The position numbers were made by a program, and so were the translations under genes. A stretch of DNA of 64,000 bases from assembly GCF_000192575.1 (NCBI RefSeq), contig NZ_GL876933.1, positions 699,154 through 763,153 on the forward strand, written 5' to 3'. The notes below the pieces were generated by a model, which saw only the letters and a list, made by a program, of their open reading frames with translations, was not told the DNA's origin and searched no databases. Shown in pieces: positions 28,099 through 37,269 of the stretch (positions are counted from its first letter, which is position 1; every line of letters starts with the position of its first letter). The DNA comes from Novosphingobium nitrogenifigens DSM 19370 (GTDB lineage: Bacteria > Pseudomonadota > Alphaproteobacteria > Sphingomonadales > Sphingomonadaceae).

Positions 28099-28995
28099 TC
28101 ATTTGTGACCGTCATGGACGATCATCGGGCGCAGTCTGGTCCAGGACCGCCCCGGTCGCAAGGCTTTCCACCAGGACAGCGGGTTGAAACTTTCGCTGCC
28201 GTCAAAGGAAAAGGTGGTGAATTCCGCCCGTCCGCCCACGCTCGACAAGGGAACCGGGCCGCCCAGGCCCTTTTCCTCGATCGGTGCGCGGCTGTCGGCC
28301 GAATGGTCGCGATTGTCCCCCATCAGGAACACATAGCCTTCGGGAACGCGGGTTTCGGGATAGTTGTCGAGCGGTTGGTCGCGATGATCGATGATGCGAT
28401 AGGTCGCCCCGTTGGGCAGGGTTTCGCGGAAGATCGGCAAGTCGCAATAAAGCCGCCCGTCCGCGCCGCGATAGCGCAGGCCGGGGAATTCGTCCGGTTC
28501 GCAGGGCTGGTTCGCATCGACCGGCAGTTCGAGCGGCGCTTCGACCGCTTGGGGGATCGGCTTGCCGTTGAGAATGATCTGCCCACCGACGACCGCGATG
28601 CGATCGCCCGGCAAGGCGACGACGCGCTTGATGTAATCCTCGTCGCTGGCGGGAGGCACGACGATGACGATGTCCCCGTATTCGGGCGTGTGCGGGAAGA
28701 TCCGCGTCGCCGAACGTGGCAGCACGTGGAACGAGGCCGAGACCCACGACCAGCCATAGGGATATTTCGACACCACCAGCCGGTCGCCGACCAGCAGGTT
28801 GGGCATCATCGAGATCGACGGGATGTAGAACGGCTTGGCGACGAGGCTGTGGAACACGACCACCGCGACCAGCATCATGACGAGGCCGCGCAATTCGACC
28901 AGCCAGTTCGCGCGCTCGTGATGCTGACCATCGCTCTTTGCAGGTTCGGTCATCGGCGCGGTTCCAAGGTCGAGCGTTTCGGGTTCGTCCTTCAC
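28099..28995 (-). CDS. lepB: Signal peptidase I
   Basis: Membrane-bound serine protease that removes signal peptides from exported proteins. An N-terminal membrane segment ([15 protein letters not shown]) is followed by the catalytic Ser motif [16 protein letters not shown], the Lys motif [14 protein letters not shown], and the C-terminal box [17 protein letters not shown]. The usual PSESM is PSISM here, a mild change. GTG 28995 overlaps the acpS stop by four bases and I take it as start; ATG 28953 (14 codons later, with GGAA upstream) is the alternative. In many alphaproteobacteria acpS-lepB is followed by rnc-era; here an AI-2E-type transporter follows instead. Confidence 0.95.
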   Translation of the reverse strand: MKDEPETLDLGTAPMTEPAKSDGQHHERANWLVELRGLVMMLVAVVVFHSLVAKPFYIPSISMMPNLLVGDRLVVSKYPYGWSWVSASFHVLPRSATRIFPHTPEYGDIVIVVPPASDEDYIKRVVALPGDRIAVVGGQIILNGKPIPQAVEAPLELPVDANQPCEPDEFPGLRYRGADGRLYCDLPIFRETLPNGATYRIIDHRDQPLDNYPETRVPEGYVFLMGDNRDHSADSRAPIEEKGLGGPVPLSSVGGRAEFTTFSFDGSESFNPLSWWKALRPGRSWTRLRPMIVHDGHK

Positions 28996-29405
28996 GCAGA
29001 AGTTCCGATCGGGCGCGCCTCGATCACGACGAAGGCCTGGGCCCAAGGGTGGTCGTCAGTCAGCGTGAGGTGGACGATCGCCTCGTGTCCGGGCGGGGTC
29101 ATCGCGGCAAGGCGTTCCGCCGCGCCTCCGGTCAGGGCGAGCGTGGGCGCCCCCGACGGGGCGTTGACGACGCCGATGTCTTTCATGAACACGCCCGCCT
29201 TGAAACCGGTTCCGACCGCCTTGGAAAAGGCTTCCTTGGCGGCGAACCGCTTGGCCAGCGTTCCGGCGCGGGTGAACGGGCGCCGCGCGGCCTTGGCCCG
29301 TTCGGCATCGGTGAACACCCGGTCCTCGAACCGTTCGCCGAAGCGGTCGAGCGAAGCCTGAATGCGCTCGATATTGCACAGATCCGAGCCGAGGCCGATG
29401 ATCAA
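28992..29405 (-). CDS. acpS: Holo-[acyl-carrier-protein] synthase
   Basis: Transfers the 4'-phosphopantetheine arm of CoA to apo-ACP, needed for fatty acid synthesis. The 137-residue protein opens with [15 protein letters not shown], whose Asp binds Mg2+, and has [18 protein letters not shown] with the second metal ligand Glu, both signature motifs of the trimeric AcpS class. ATG 29405 overlaps the pdxJ stop by four bases; its own stop overlaps the proposed lepB start. Position between pdxJ and lepB is conserved in alphaproteobacteria. Confidence 0.96.
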   Translation of the reverse strand: MIIGLGSDLCNIERIQASLDRFGERFEDRVFTDAERAKAARRPFTRAGTLAKRFAAKEAFSKAVGTGFKAGVFMKDIGVVNAPSGAPTLALTGGAAERLAAMTPPGHEAIVHLTLTDDHPWAQAFVVIEARPIGTSA

Positions 29406-30145
29406 CGGGCTTCGTCCATCAAGGCGCGCATGTGGCGTACGGCAGCACCAAGGCCGGTGAAGATCGCTTCGCCGATAAGGTAGTGGCCGATGTTGAGTTC
29501 GGCCAGCTGCGGGATCGCGGCGATCGGCTGGACATTCTCGAATGTCAGCCCGTGCCCGGCATGGGGCTCGATGCCGTTGACGGCGGCAAGGGCGGCCATG
29601 TCGGCAATCCGCTTCAATTCGACTGCCTGCGCTTCGCCGATCGCATGGGCATATTCGCCGGTGTGCAGCTCGACGACCGGCGCGCCCAGCTTGATCGCGG
29701 CCTCGATCTGGCGCGGTTCGGGGGCGATGAACAGGCTGACGCGGATGCCCGCGTCGGAAAGGCGGGCGACGATCGGGGCGAGGCGGTTGTGCTGTCCGGC
29801 AGCATCGAGCCCGCCCTCGGTCGTGCGTTCCTCGCGCCGTTCGGGCACGATGCAGGCCGCATGGGGTTTGTGGCGCAGCGCGATCGCGACCATTTCTTCG
29901 GTCGCGGCCATCTCGAAATTGAGCGGTAGGCTGGTCGCCGCCTGGATCCGGGCGATGTCCTCGTCCCGGATATGGCGGCGATCCTCGCGCAAGTGGGCGG
30001 TGATGCCGTCGGCGCCGACGCTGGCGACGATTTCGGCCGCACGCACCGGGTCGGGGTGTTCCCCGCCGCGGGCATTGCGGATCGTTGCGACGTGGTCGAT
30101 GTTGACCCCCAGCCGCAACGGGCGGAGCGTGCCGGCCTGCGTCAT
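29402..30145 (-). CDS. pdxJ: Pyridoxine 5'-phosphate synthase
   Basis: Condenses 1-deoxyxylulose 5-phosphate with 3-amino-2-oxopropyl phosphate to pyridoxine 5'-phosphate (DXP-dependent vitamin B6 route). The 247-residue TIM-barrel protein has [42 protein letters not shown], the catalytic Glu region [15 protein letters not shown] and the C-terminal [16 protein letters not shown] and [14 protein letters not shown]. All are family-standard, as is the length. It is seven bases downstream of pyrE and coupled to acpS. Confidence 0.97.
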   Translation of the reverse strand: MTQAGTLRPLRLGVNIDHVATIRNARGGEHPDPVRAAEIVASVGADGITAHLREDRRHIRDEDIARIQAATSLPLNFEMAATEEMVAIALRHKPHAACIVPERREERTTEGGLDAAGQHNRLAPIVARLSDAGIRVSLFIAPEPRQIEAAIKLGAPVVELHTGEYAHAIGEAQAVELKRIADMAALAAVNGIEPHAGHGLTFENVQPIAAIPQLAELNIGHYLIGEAIFTGLGAAVRHMRALMDEAR

Positions 30146-30152
30146 CGCGCGT

Positions 30153-30749
30153 TTACTCGCCCGTTTGTGCCTGCGCTCTGCTGCCGGGCTTGATCGCGGG
30201 AGTCGCGGCCAGTTCGGGCGGCAGTTCGTCTTCGGCGTACGTGGGGAAGCTCAGGGTGATGAGCGGGTGGAACGGCACACCGAGATCGGCGGCTCCGGCG
30301 GAGCGATCGACCAGCGCGGCGCCCGCGATGACCTTGCCGCCCGCTTCCTCGATCGCGCGAATCGCTTCGCGGCTGGAAAGGCCGGTGGTGACGACGTCCT
30401 CGACCATCAGCACGCGTTCGCCCGGCTGTAGCGAGAAACCGCGGCGTAGCTCGAACGTGCCGGTCGGGCGTTCGACGAACATCGCCTCGACGCCGAGAGC
30501 CCGGCCCATCTCATGGCCGATGATGACGCCGCCCATGGCGGGCGAAACCACTTTCTGGATCTGCTGGCGCAGGTCGCGCGGCAGCTTGGCGGCAAGCGCG
30601 GTTGCCAGCCGCTGGGCCCGCATGGGGTCCATCAAAACGCGCGCGCACTGCAGGTAATGGGCGCTGTGACGGCCCGACGAGAGCAGGAAGTGCCCTTCGA
30701 GAAGGGCCGCGCTGGCGCGGAATTCGGAAAGGATTTCGCTGTCTTGCAT
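30153..30749 (-). CDS. pyrE: Orotate phosphoribosyltransferase
   Basis: Converts orotate and PRPP to orotidine 5'-phosphate in pyrimidine synthesis. The 198-residue product has the PRPP loop [35 protein letters not shown] at the N-terminus and the flexible catalytic region [15 protein letters not shown]. Compared with E. coli PyrE it belongs to the alphaproteobacterial form with Cys/Leu in YLQCA. ATG 30749 is chosen over an open extension to 31046 that has no similarity to the family. It heads the minus-strand operon pyrE-pdxJ-acpS-lepB and is divergent from ctaC across 257 bp. Confidence 0.96.
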   Translation of the reverse strand: MQDSEILSEFRASAALLEGHFLLSSGRHSAHYLQCARVLMDPMRAQRLATALAAKLPRDLRQQIQKVVSPAMGGVIIGHEMGRALGVEAMFVERPTGTFELRRGFSLQPGERVLMVEDVVTTGLSSREAIRAIEEAGGKVIAGAALVDRSAGAADLGVPFHPLITLSFPTYAEDELPPELAATPAIKPGSRAQAQTGE

Positions 30750-30898
30750 GTGTGATCCGAAGGCTGTGCAGATACCCGGTGCCAAAGGCCCGGACGGCTT
30801 TTCCCGGCAAATGGCGCGCCGTGGCCCGAACGGCAAGCATTTTCGCGCGCGGGCGCATGTGTCCTTAAATCCGTGGCGAAAAATCGGAAAGTGCCTGC

Positions 30899-30927
30899 TT
30901 GAGCCGCTGGGGAAGCGGGCGTATAGC
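30899..30927 (+). promoter_or_regulatory. Sigma-70-like promoter of ctaC
   Basis: TTGAGC, a 17-base spacer and TATAGC. It points toward ctaC, lies about 80 bases before the proposed start and just ahead of the AAAACATGTTTT palindrome. Confidence 0.55.
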
Positions 30928-30940
30928 AGACGATAACAAT

Positions 30941-30952
30941 AAAACATGTTTT
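30941..30952 (+). promoter_or_regulatory. AAAACATGTTTT palindrome in ctaC leader
   Basis: A perfect 12-bp palindrome followed at once by GGGA. The same AAACATGTTT-GGGA combination stands before ctaE at 37243. It lies at or after the predicted transcription start, so it could be an operator, an RNA element or part of the ribosome-binding region. Confidence 0.5.
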
Positions 30953-31006
30953 GGGATGCGCCTGATGTCATTGATCTGGCGCAAAGAGGGATCGGACGTT
31001 CCGACG

Positions 31007-31966
31007 ATGAATATTCACGGGAAATTCCGTGCCTTGGGCAAGGCATTCGTGTGGCTGGGCGTCATGCTCGCCGTGGTTTTCACGCCGACGGTCGCCTCTG
31101 CGCGTCCGTTGCAGGCACGGACGCTGGCCATCGCGGCACAGGCGGCCGACTCGGCCGTTTATGTCCCGGCACGGCCCGTCGCTGGCAAGGGACAACCCAC
31201 GCCGGGAGGCTGGACATTCCAGAACCAGTATTCCCCGACAGGCGAGGAAGCCTTGCGCATGCACAATGCGCTGCTCCTGCCGATCATCACCGTGATCACC
31301 CTGTTTGTGCTGTTCCTGTTGCTGGTGGTGATGGCGCGCTTCAATCGCCGGGCCAATCCGGTGCCGTCGAAGACCAGCCACAATACCGCGCTCGAAGTGG
31401 CGTGGACGCTGATTCCGGTGCTGGTGCTGGTGGTAATTGCGGTTCCCTCGATCCGCCTGCTCGCCCATCAGTACAAGCCCGCGCCCAAGGATGCGCTGAC
31501 CGTCAAGATCACCGGATACCAGTGGTATTGGGGCTATACTTATCCCGACAACGGCGGGTTCGAAGTGATCTCCAACATCCTGAGTTCCGACGAGGCGCTC
31601 AAGCGCGGCGAGCAGCCGCAGCTTGGGGCCGACAACCGCATGGTCGTCCCGGCGGGCGAGGACATTCGCATCCAGACCACGGGTGCGGACGTGATCCACT
31701 CGTTCTCGGTTCCCTCGCTGTGGTTCAAACTGGACGCGATCCCCGGCCGGATCAATGAAAAGGTCCTGCATATCAACACACCGGGCGTCTATTACGGCCA
31801 GTGTTCCGAACTGTGCGGCGTGCGCCACGGCTATATGCCGATCGTGGTCGAAGCCGTGCCCCGGGCGAAATTCAACGCCTGGATCAAGGCTCAGGGCGGC
31901 ACCATCGGTGCGCCTGCAACGGCTTCCGCTTCCACCGCAGGCGCCCCCGCGCAGCCTCGCGTCTGA
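31007..31966 (+). CDS. ctaC: Cytochrome c oxidase subunit II
   Basis: Accepts electrons from cytochrome c at the CuA centre and passes them to subunit I of the aa3 oxidase. Seen: signal peptide (FVWLGVMLAVVFTPTVASA), two membrane helices (LLLPIITVITLFVLFLLLVV and LIPVLVLVVIAVPSIRLL), the QWYWGYTYPD strand and the CuA ligands in VIHSFSVPS and YGQCSELCGVRHGYM. The last 20 residues are Ala/Thr-rich. The start is uncertain: ATG 31007 gives a compact signal peptide but no good ribosome-binding site; ATG 30965 has GGGA eight bases upstream and would add 14 residues. ctaD follows after 27 bases. Confidence 0.95.
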   Translation: MNIHGKFRALGKAFVWLGVMLAVVFTPTVASARPLQARTLAIAAQAADSAVYVPARPVAGKGQPTPGGWTFQNQYSPTGEEALRMHNALLLPIITVITLFVLFLLLVVMARFNRRANPVPSKTSHNTALEVAWTLIPVLVLVVIAVPSIRLLAHQYKPAPKDALTVKITGYQWYWGYTYPDNGGFEVISNILSSDEALKRGEQPQLGADNRMVVPAGEDIRIQTTGADVIHSFSVPSLWFKLDAIPGRINEKVLHINTPGVYYGQCSELCGVRHGYMPIVVEAVPRAKFNAWIKAQGGTIGAPATASASTAGAPAQPRV

Positions 31967-31993
31967 CATATCGAAGGATCAAGGGGCGACCTC

Positions 31994-33676
31994 ATGGCCA
32001 CCATTCCCGCCGATCATGAAACCTTTGGCGTCCACGATGAAGGGGCGCACGAACACAAGCCGGGCTTTTTCGCCCGCTGGTTCATGTCCACCAATCACAA
32101 GGATATCGGGACGCTCTACCTGATCTTCGCGATTTTCGCCGGTGTGGTCGGCGGCGCGGTTTCAGGGCTGATGCGCGCCGAACTGATGCATCCGGGCATC
32201 CAGTACCTTGGCGTGGTGGCCCGCATCCTCGGGGAAAAGGACGCGAGTTTCGACCAGCAGCTTCACCTCTGGAACGTCCTCATCACCGCGCACGGCCTGA
32301 TCATGGTGTTCTTCATGGTCATGCCCGCGATCATCGGCGGGTTCGGCAACTGGTTCGTGCCGATCATGATCGGGGCCCCGGACATGGCGTTCCCGCGCAT
32401 GAACAACGTCTCGTTCTGGCTGACGTTCACCGGGTTCTGCTCGCTGATGATGTCGGCCTTCGTTCCGGGCGGGATGGGCAACGGCGCGGGCACCGGCTGG
32501 ACGGTCTATGCGCCGCTGTCGACGACGGGATCGCCGGGCCCTGCGGTCGATTTCGCGATTTTCGCGCTGCATCTTTCCGGCGCGGGCTCGATCCTGGGGG
32601 CGATCAATTTCATCACCACCATTTTCAACATGCGCGCGCCGGGCATGACGCTGCACAAGATGCCGCTGTTCGTGTGGTCGGTGCTGGTCACGGCATTCCT
32701 GCTGCTGCTGTCGCTGCCGGTTCTGGCCGCGGCGATCACCATGCTGCTGACCGATCGCAATTTCGGCACGACGTTCTTCGATCCGGCAGGCGGCGGCGAT
32801 CCGGTGCTCTATCAGCACCTGTTCTGGTTCTTCGGCCACCCCGAAGTCTACATCATGATCCTGCCCGGCTTCGGCATCATCAGCCAGATCATCTCGACCT
32901 TCTCGAAAAAGCCGGTCTTCGGCTATCTCGGCATGGCCTATGCGATGGTCGCGATCGGCGTCGTGGGCTTCATCGTGTGGGCCCACCACATGTACACGAC
33001 CGGGCTCGACGTCGACACCAAGATGTATTTCACCGCCGCGACCATGGTCATCGCGGTCCCGACCGGCATCAAGATCTTTTCGTGGATCGCGACGATGTGG
33101 GGCGGGTCGATCGAATTCAAATCGCCGATGGTCTGGGCGATGGGCTTCATTTTCCTGTTCACGCTGGGCGGCGTGACCGGGGTGGTGCTGTCGAATGGCG
33201 GCATCGACGACAATCTCCAGGACACTTATTACGTCGTCGCCCACTTCCACTACGTGCTCTCGCTCGGGGCGGTGACCGCGCTCTTCGCCGGGTTCTTTTA
33301 CTGGTTCCCCAAGATGAGCGGCCGCTGGCACAGCGAGTTCCTTGCCCATGTTCAGTTCTGGGTCTTCTTCGTGGGCGTGAACATGATCTTCTTCCCCATG
33401 CATTTCCTGGGGATGCAGGGGATGCCGCGCCGTTACCCCGACTATGCTCCGGCCTTCGAACACTGGAACTCGGTTGCGACCGTCGGCTACATGATCATGT
33501 CGGTCAGCGTCGTGATCTTCTTCGTCAACATCGCCTATGCCCTGATGTTCGGGCGCCGTGCGGAAGGCAACTATTGGGGCGAAGGCGCCACCACGCTCGA
33601 ATGGACGCTGTCCTCGCCGCCGCCGTTCCACCAGTTCGAAACCCTGCCGGTGATCGATACCGCCGCTGTACACTGA
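31994..33676 (+). CDS. ctaD: Cytochrome c oxidase subunit I
   Basis: Catalytic subunit of the aa3-type terminal oxidase: reduces O2 at the heme a3-CuB site and pumps protons. The 560-residue protein has twelve membrane helices, heme a ligand in [16 protein letters not shown], the CuB/Tyr cross-link motif [17 protein letters not shown], the second CuB pair WAHHMYTTG, the K-channel and heme ligands [12 protein letters not shown], and the family D-channel residues near [13 protein letters not shown] 31994 follows AAGGGGCGACC. A strong intrinsic terminator at 33733-33766 closes the ctaC-ctaD unit. Confidence 0.98.
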   Translation: MATIPADHETFGVHDEGAHEHKPGFFARWFMSTNHKDIGTLYLIFAIFAGVVGGAVSGLMRAELMHPGIQYLGVVARILGEKDASFDQQLHLWNVLITAHGLIMVFFMVMPAIIGGFGNWFVPIMIGAPDMAFPRMNNVSFWLTFTGFCSLMMSAFVPGGMGNGAGTGWTVYAPLSTTGSPGPAVDFAIFALHLSGAGSILGAINFITTIFNMRAPGMTLHKMPLFVWSVLVTAFLLLLSLPVLAAAITMLLTDRNFGTTFFDPAGGGDPVLYQHLFWFFGHPEVYIMILPGFGIISQIISTFSKKPVFGYLGMAYAMVAIGVVGFIVWAHHMYTTGLDVDTKMYFTAATMVIAVPTGIKIFSWIATMWGGSIEFKSPMVWAMGFIFLFTLGGVTGVVLSNGGIDDNLQDTYYVVAHFHYVLSLGAVTALFAGFFYWFPKMSGRWHSEFLAHVQFWVFFVGVNMIFFPMHFLGMQGMPRRYPDYAPAFEHWNSVATVGYMIMSVSVVIFFVNIAYALMFGRRAEGNYWGEGATTLEWTLSSPPPFHQFETLPVIDTAAVH

Positions 33677-33732
33677 ATTTCCGGGGCGCTGATTCCCCTC
33701 GACCAACTTGCTTCGACCACCGTCGATCAAAG

Positions 33733-33766
33733 CACCCCGGCCGCAACGCCGGGGTGTCTTGTTTTT
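33733..33766 (+). terminator. Intrinsic terminator after ctaD
   Basis: Nine-bp stem CACCCCGGC/GCCGGGGTG, six-base loop, then TCTTGTTTTT. This is a textbook Rho-independent terminator 57 bases past the ctaD stop, so downstream oxidase genes need their own promoter. Confidence 0.88.
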
Positions 33767-33822
33767 GGGCTCCGCACTGCTAGGTTTAGTCGATCAATTA
33801 AAAATCAGTGTGGGAGAAGCCG

Positions 33823-34788
33823 GTGCCTGAATTTCGCCAGATCGACGTTGGCGCCCTGTCGCTCAAAGTGGCGCTCGAAGGGGAAGGGCCGCTGGTCGTC
33901 ATGGTCCACGGCTTTCCTGAAAGCTGGTATTCCTGGCGGCACCAGATCGGCCCGGTGGCTGCTGCCGGATACAAGGTCGCGGCCATCGACGTGCGCGGCT
34001 ATGGCGGGTCGGACAAGCCGCAGGACATTGCCGCCTATGCCATGGAGGCGATTGTCGGCGATGTTGTCGGCTTGAAACAGGTGCTGCAACCCGACGCGCC
34101 CGCGATTCTGGTCGGGCACGACTGGGGCGCGCCGATCGTGTGGAATTCCGCCTTTACCCGGCCCGACCTGTTCCGCGCGGTGGCGGGGCTTTCGGTGCCC
34201 TTCACCGGCGTGCCCCAGCGGCCGTTCACGCAAGTCTTCCGCGAACTGTTCACGGCCAAGGGCCTGTTCTTCTATCAGGAGTATTTTCAGGAGCCGGGCC
34301 GGGCCGAGGCCGAGTTGGAGGCCGATGTCCGCCGTTCGCTGCGCCTGTTCCTCACCTCGGCTTCGGGCGATGCGCCTGCGTCCGCGTGGGCGCCCAAGCC
34401 GGCCGATTCTAACCTGCTCGACAGCCTGCCTGAACCCGAACGCCTGCCAGACTGGCTGAGCGAGGCCGATCTCGATTTCTATACTGCCGAATTTACCGCC
34501 TCGGGCTTTCGCGGGCCGCTCAACCGCTATCGCAATCACGAAGCCGACTATGCCTGGCTGTCGCAGTTTGCCGGGCGCACGCTCGATCAGCCTGCGCTTT
34601 ACATCGGCGGCACGCGCGACCCGGCGAGCACCCTGTTCGGGCAAGTCGCCGATCCGGTCGCGATGATGCGCCGCTTTGCGCCTCATGTCGTGGGCCACAT
34701 GCTTGAAGGCTGTGGCCACTGGACGCAGCAGGAACGGCCCGAAGAGGTCAATCGGCTTCTGCTCGACTGGCTCGCCGGGCTGCCCTGA
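33823..34788 (+). CDS. Epoxide hydrolase-like alpha/beta hydrolase
   Basis: Opens epoxides to diols by nucleophilic attack of an Asp. The 321-residue protein has HGFPESWYSWRH (oxyanion HGxP), the nucleophile Asp100 in LVGHDWGA, lid tyrosines at Tyr151/Tyr154 (FYQEYF) and Tyr236 in SGFRGPLNRYRN, the charge-relay Asp266 in GTRDPAS and His299 in GCGHWTQQE. The GFRGPLN stretch is a hallmark of soluble epoxide hydrolases. GTG 33823 is the start, with GGGAGAAG just upstream. It stands between ctaD and the rest of the oxidase genes, which is not the usual arrangement; natural substrate unknown. Confidence 0.92.
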   Translation: MPEFRQIDVGALSLKVALEGEGPLVVMVHGFPESWYSWRHQIGPVAAAGYKVAAIDVRGYGGSDKPQDIAAYAMEAIVGDVVGLKQVLQPDAPAILVGHDWGAPIVWNSAFTRPDLFRAVAGLSVPFTGVPQRPFTQVFRELFTAKGLFFYQEYFQEPGRAEAELEADVRRSLRLFLTSASGDAPASAWAPKPADSNLLDSLPEPERLPDWLSEADLDFYTAEFTASGFRGPLNRYRNHEADYAWLSQFAGRTLDQPALYIGGTRDPASTLFGQVADPVAMMRRFAPHVVGHMLEGCGHWTQQERPEEVNRLLLDWLAGLP

Positions 34789-34791
34789 GCT

Positions 34792-35319
34792 TTACCCGAG
34801 CCAGCTGGCAAGCCAGTCGGCCAGCGCCTGCGGCGACAGGCTGCGGGCGTCGGAAAGGGCGGTGACATGGCCCGGGTTGACGAGGCGGTCGGTCGCCGGA
34901 TCGACGATCAGGACGGCGGGAACGCCTTCCAGACGGCCTTTGATGCCGTAGCGGGCCGGGATCTGCCCGTTGCGGTCGAACCGGCCAACGTCAACGGTCA
35001 AGACTTCATAGTGCTTGGCGACGAACGCCTTGAGCGCGGGCGTTTCGATCGTTCCGGCGAGCAGGCGGCAATCGAGGCACCAGTTGCCGCCCAGATCGAT
35101 CAGCAGCAGCTTGTGCTGGAGCCGCGCGCGCTGGCGGGCTTCGGTCACGGCGCGGTTCGCATCGGCCCTTTCGTCATAAGGCAGGGGCAACGGCTTGGGC
35201 AGGTCGTTGAAACTGGCGATACCCACGCGCGGAGCCGGGATCGCGGCTTCAACCAGCGCGGGGGAGAGCGCGAGAGCGGCAAGCATCAGGCCGGAAAGCG
35301 CGCGCTTGGGAAACTTCAT
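34792..35319 (-). CDS. Exported thioredoxin-family protein (CLDC)
   Basis: A 175-residue protein with a clear signal peptide ([25 protein letters not shown]) and a thioredoxin fold whose active site is [14 protein letters not shown], that is CxxC with Leu-Asp between. The cis-Pro loop is [11 protein letters not shown]. Such proteins reduce disulfides or hold copper in the periplasm. ATG 35319 is seven bases after GGAG; an in-frame ATG at 35331 is possible. It runs against the oxidase genes and its 5' end faces ctaB across 123 bp, a position suggesting, but not proving, a part in oxidase assembly. Confidence 0.88.
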   Translation of the reverse strand: MKFPKRALSGLMLAALALSPALVEAAIPAPRVGIASFNDLPKPLPLPYDERADANRAVTEARQRARLQHKLLLIDLGGNWCLDCRLLAGTIETPALKAFVAKHYEVLTVDVGRFDRNGQIPARYGIKGRLEGVPAVLIVDPATDRLVNPGHVTALSDARSLSPQALADWLASWLG

Positions 35320-35442
35320 GGAAAACTCCATCGAATCGGTAGATATTATGGGGGTGATAGCCTGATTGGCGGACATTTCCAGCAGCATTGTAAAATGCGC
35401 TTTCACTTTGCCTATGGGTCAAGCGCCTTTATAGCCCGAAAG

Positions 35443-36381
35443 ATGTCCGCCGCTCCTGCCACGACTCCCGCCTTTCCGCTCGCTGCCGACTGGCGCGATT
35501 TCTTCGCGCTGACCAAGCCTCGCGTCATCACGCTGGTGATCTTTACCGGCCTGTGCGGTCTCCTGGCAGCGCCTGGGCATATTCACCCGGTTCTGGCCTT
35601 TACCGCGATCCTGTGTATCGCGGTCGGGGCCGGGGGATCGGCCGCGCTCAACCAATGGTGGGAAGCCGACATCGACGCGGGGATGAAGCGCACGCGCAAG
35701 CGTCCCTTGCCCGATGGGCGCATGGACCGCACGTCGGCACGCGATTTCGGCATTGCGCTTTCGGCCGGGGCGGTGATCACCATGGGGCTTGCCATCGGCT
35801 GGCTCGATGCGGCGATCCTGGCGATCTCGATCGTCTATTATTCGTGGGTCTATACCATCTGGCTCAAGCCGCGCACGCCGCAGAACATCGTGATCGGCGG
35901 CGGGGCAGGGGCCTTTCCCCCGATGATCGGCTGGATCGCGGTGACCGGGCACATCACCTTGATGCCGGTGCTCTTGTTCCTCATCATCTTCATGTGGACG
36001 CCGCCGCATTTCTGGGCCCTGGCGCTGTTCGTGCAGACCGACTACGCCAAAGTCGGCATTCCGATGATGCCGGTCGTTGCCGGTGAGCGGTCGACGCGTC
36101 GCCAGATCCTGATTTACGCGGCGCTGCTCCTGCCCTTGACTCTGGTGCCGTGGTGGCTGGGAAAGACCGGCCCGGTCTATGGCCTGTCGGCACTGGTGCT
36201 GGGCCTCATTTTCCTTGGCCTTTCGGCGGTTGTCGGCTTGCGCACCAGTTTGCCCGAAGGCGACCGGATGAAGCCGGAAAAGCAGCTGTTCGGCTATTCC
36301 ATCCTTTATCTCTTCATTCTTTTTGCCATGCTGGTGGTCGATCGTTTCGCCATGCAGGGCTTTTCCGCCCTGGGGAGTTGA
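35443..36381 (+). CDS. ctaB: Protoheme IX farnesyltransferase (heme O synthase)
   Basis: Adds a farnesyl group to protoheme IX to make heme O, the precursor of heme A for the aa3 oxidase. The 312-residue UbiA-superfamily membrane protein has the first Asp-rich motif [20 protein letters not shown], the second region [35 protein letters not shown] at the N-terminus and [16 protein letters not shown] 35443 is preceded by CCGAAAG; the long open frame upstream is antisense to the thioredoxin gene. It starts the ctaB-ctaG group. Confidence 0.96.
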   Translation: MSAAPATTPAFPLAADWRDFFALTKPRVITLVIFTGLCGLLAAPGHIHPVLAFTAILCIAVGAGGSAALNQWWEADIDAGMKRTRKRPLPDGRMDRTSARDFGIALSAGAVITMGLAIGWLDAAILAISIVYYSWVYTIWLKPRTPQNIVIGGGAGAFPPMIGWIAVTGHITLMPVLLFLIIFMWTPPHFWALALFVQTDYAKVGIPMMPVVAGERSTRRQILIYAALLLPLTLVPWWLGKTGPVYGLSALVLGLIFLGLSAVVGLRTSLPEGDRMKPEKQLFGYSILYLFILFAMLVVDRFAMQGFSALGS

Positions 36382-36385
36382 CACC

Positions 36386-36574
36386 ATGGACAGCCCGTTG
36401 ACGCCTGAACAACTCGCCCTGTTCCGGGCCCGGCAGAAGTCGCGCAGCCGCGCGCTGGCGGCGGTGCTGGGTGCACTGGTCGTCCTGTTCTTTGCGATCA
36501 CGGTGGTGAAGATCGCCAAGCAGGCCGAGAACCGGACTTCTCCGCCCACCTCCGTCGCGACGCAGGAGTCCTGA
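36386..36574 (+). CDS. Small single-pass membrane protein of the oxidase cluster
   Basis: A 62-residue protein with one membrane helix (ALAAVLGALVVLFFAITVVKI), a charged N-terminal cytoplasmic part rich in Arg and Lys and a short polar tail. A protein of this size and shape occupies the ctaB-ctaG gap in many alphaproteobacteria (sometimes called CoxF); the role is probably in oxidase assembly but is unproved. ATG 36386 follows GGGGAG by eight bases. It lies four bases after ctaB and three before ctaG, so it is surely co-transcribed. Confidence 0.85.
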   Translation: MDSPLTPEQLALFRARQKSRSRALAAVLGALVVLFFAITVVKIAKQAENRTSPPTSVATQES

Positions 36575-36577
36575 TCC

Positions 36578-37141
36578 ATGGCCAGCGCGCCGCCATCCCA
36601 TGCAGCGCGCAATCGCCGGGTCGCCACGCTGGCCGCGCTTGGCGGGCTTGCCATGCTGGGGCTGGGCTATGCCTCGGTCCCGCTCTATCGCCTGTTCTGT
36701 CAGGCGACCGGTTTCAACGGTACGACCCAGCGTGCGACGGCTGCGCAGGCCGACCGGGTTCATGCCGTTGCCCAGCCGATCACCATCCGGTTCGATGCCA
36801 ATGTCGCGCCGGGGCTCAAATGGATCTTCCGGCCCGAGCAGGTGTCGCAGGACGGTCGCATCGGTGAACGCAAGATCGCCTATTTCTATGCCCGCAACCT
36901 GACCGACCATGCGATCACCGGGCGGGCGGTGTTCAATGTGACGCCCGAGCAGACCGGCGCCTATTTCCACAAGATCCAGTGCTTCTGTTTCAGCGAGCAG
37001 CGACTCGAAGCCGGGCAGGAAGTACGGATGCCGGTAATCTATTACGTCGATCCGGCCATGCTTCAGGATGCCGATGCGCGGAGCACACCGGTGATCACCT
37101 TGTCCTATACTTTCATGGAGGCTGCCGGTTCGCGGAAATGA
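36578..37141 (+). CDS. ctaG: Cytochrome c oxidase assembly protein CtaG/Cox11
   Basis: Delivers copper to the CuB site of subunit I. The 187-residue protein has one N-terminal membrane anchor (VATLAALGGLAMLGLGYASV) followed by a periplasmic immunoglobulin-like domain with the copper-binding motif YFHKIQCFCFSEQ (CFCF) and MPVIYYVDP, both diagnostic of Cox11. Length is normal for alphaproteobacteria. ATG 36578 is next to GGAGTCC. ctaE follows after a 128-bp gap containing its own leader elements. Confidence 0.96.
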   Translation: MASAPPSHAARNRRVATLAALGGLAMLGLGYASVPLYRLFCQATGFNGTTQRATAAQADRVHAVAQPITIRFDANVAPGLKWIFRPEQVSQDGRIGERKIAYFYARNLTDHAITGRAVFNVTPEQTGAYFHKIQCFCFSEQRLEAGQEVRMPVIYYVDPAMLQDADARSTPVITLSYTFMEAAGSRK

Positions 37142-37242
37142 GGGGGCACTTCCCGTACTTCTGGCCACTGGACCGCATTCCCGAGACAGGCTAAACAAGC
37201 GATGAAACCCGATCGGGGGCGTCAAGCCCGATGAATCGGGAA

Positions 37243-37252
37243 AAACATGTTT
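37243..37252 (+). promoter_or_regulatory. AAACATGTTT palindrome in ctaE leader
   Basis: Ten-bp palindrome followed by GGGAG, 17 bases before the ctaE start; the same element precedes ctaC at 30941. A small hairpin (ATCGGG...CCCGAT) lies just upstream. Confidence 0.5.
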
Positions 37253-37269
37253 GGGAGTATCGGACGACC

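Noticed and set aside
32162..33730. 522-codon minus-strand frame antisense to ctaD, rich in His, Asp and Arg
   Set aside because: Composition is the complement of hydrophobic codons; no independent evidence.
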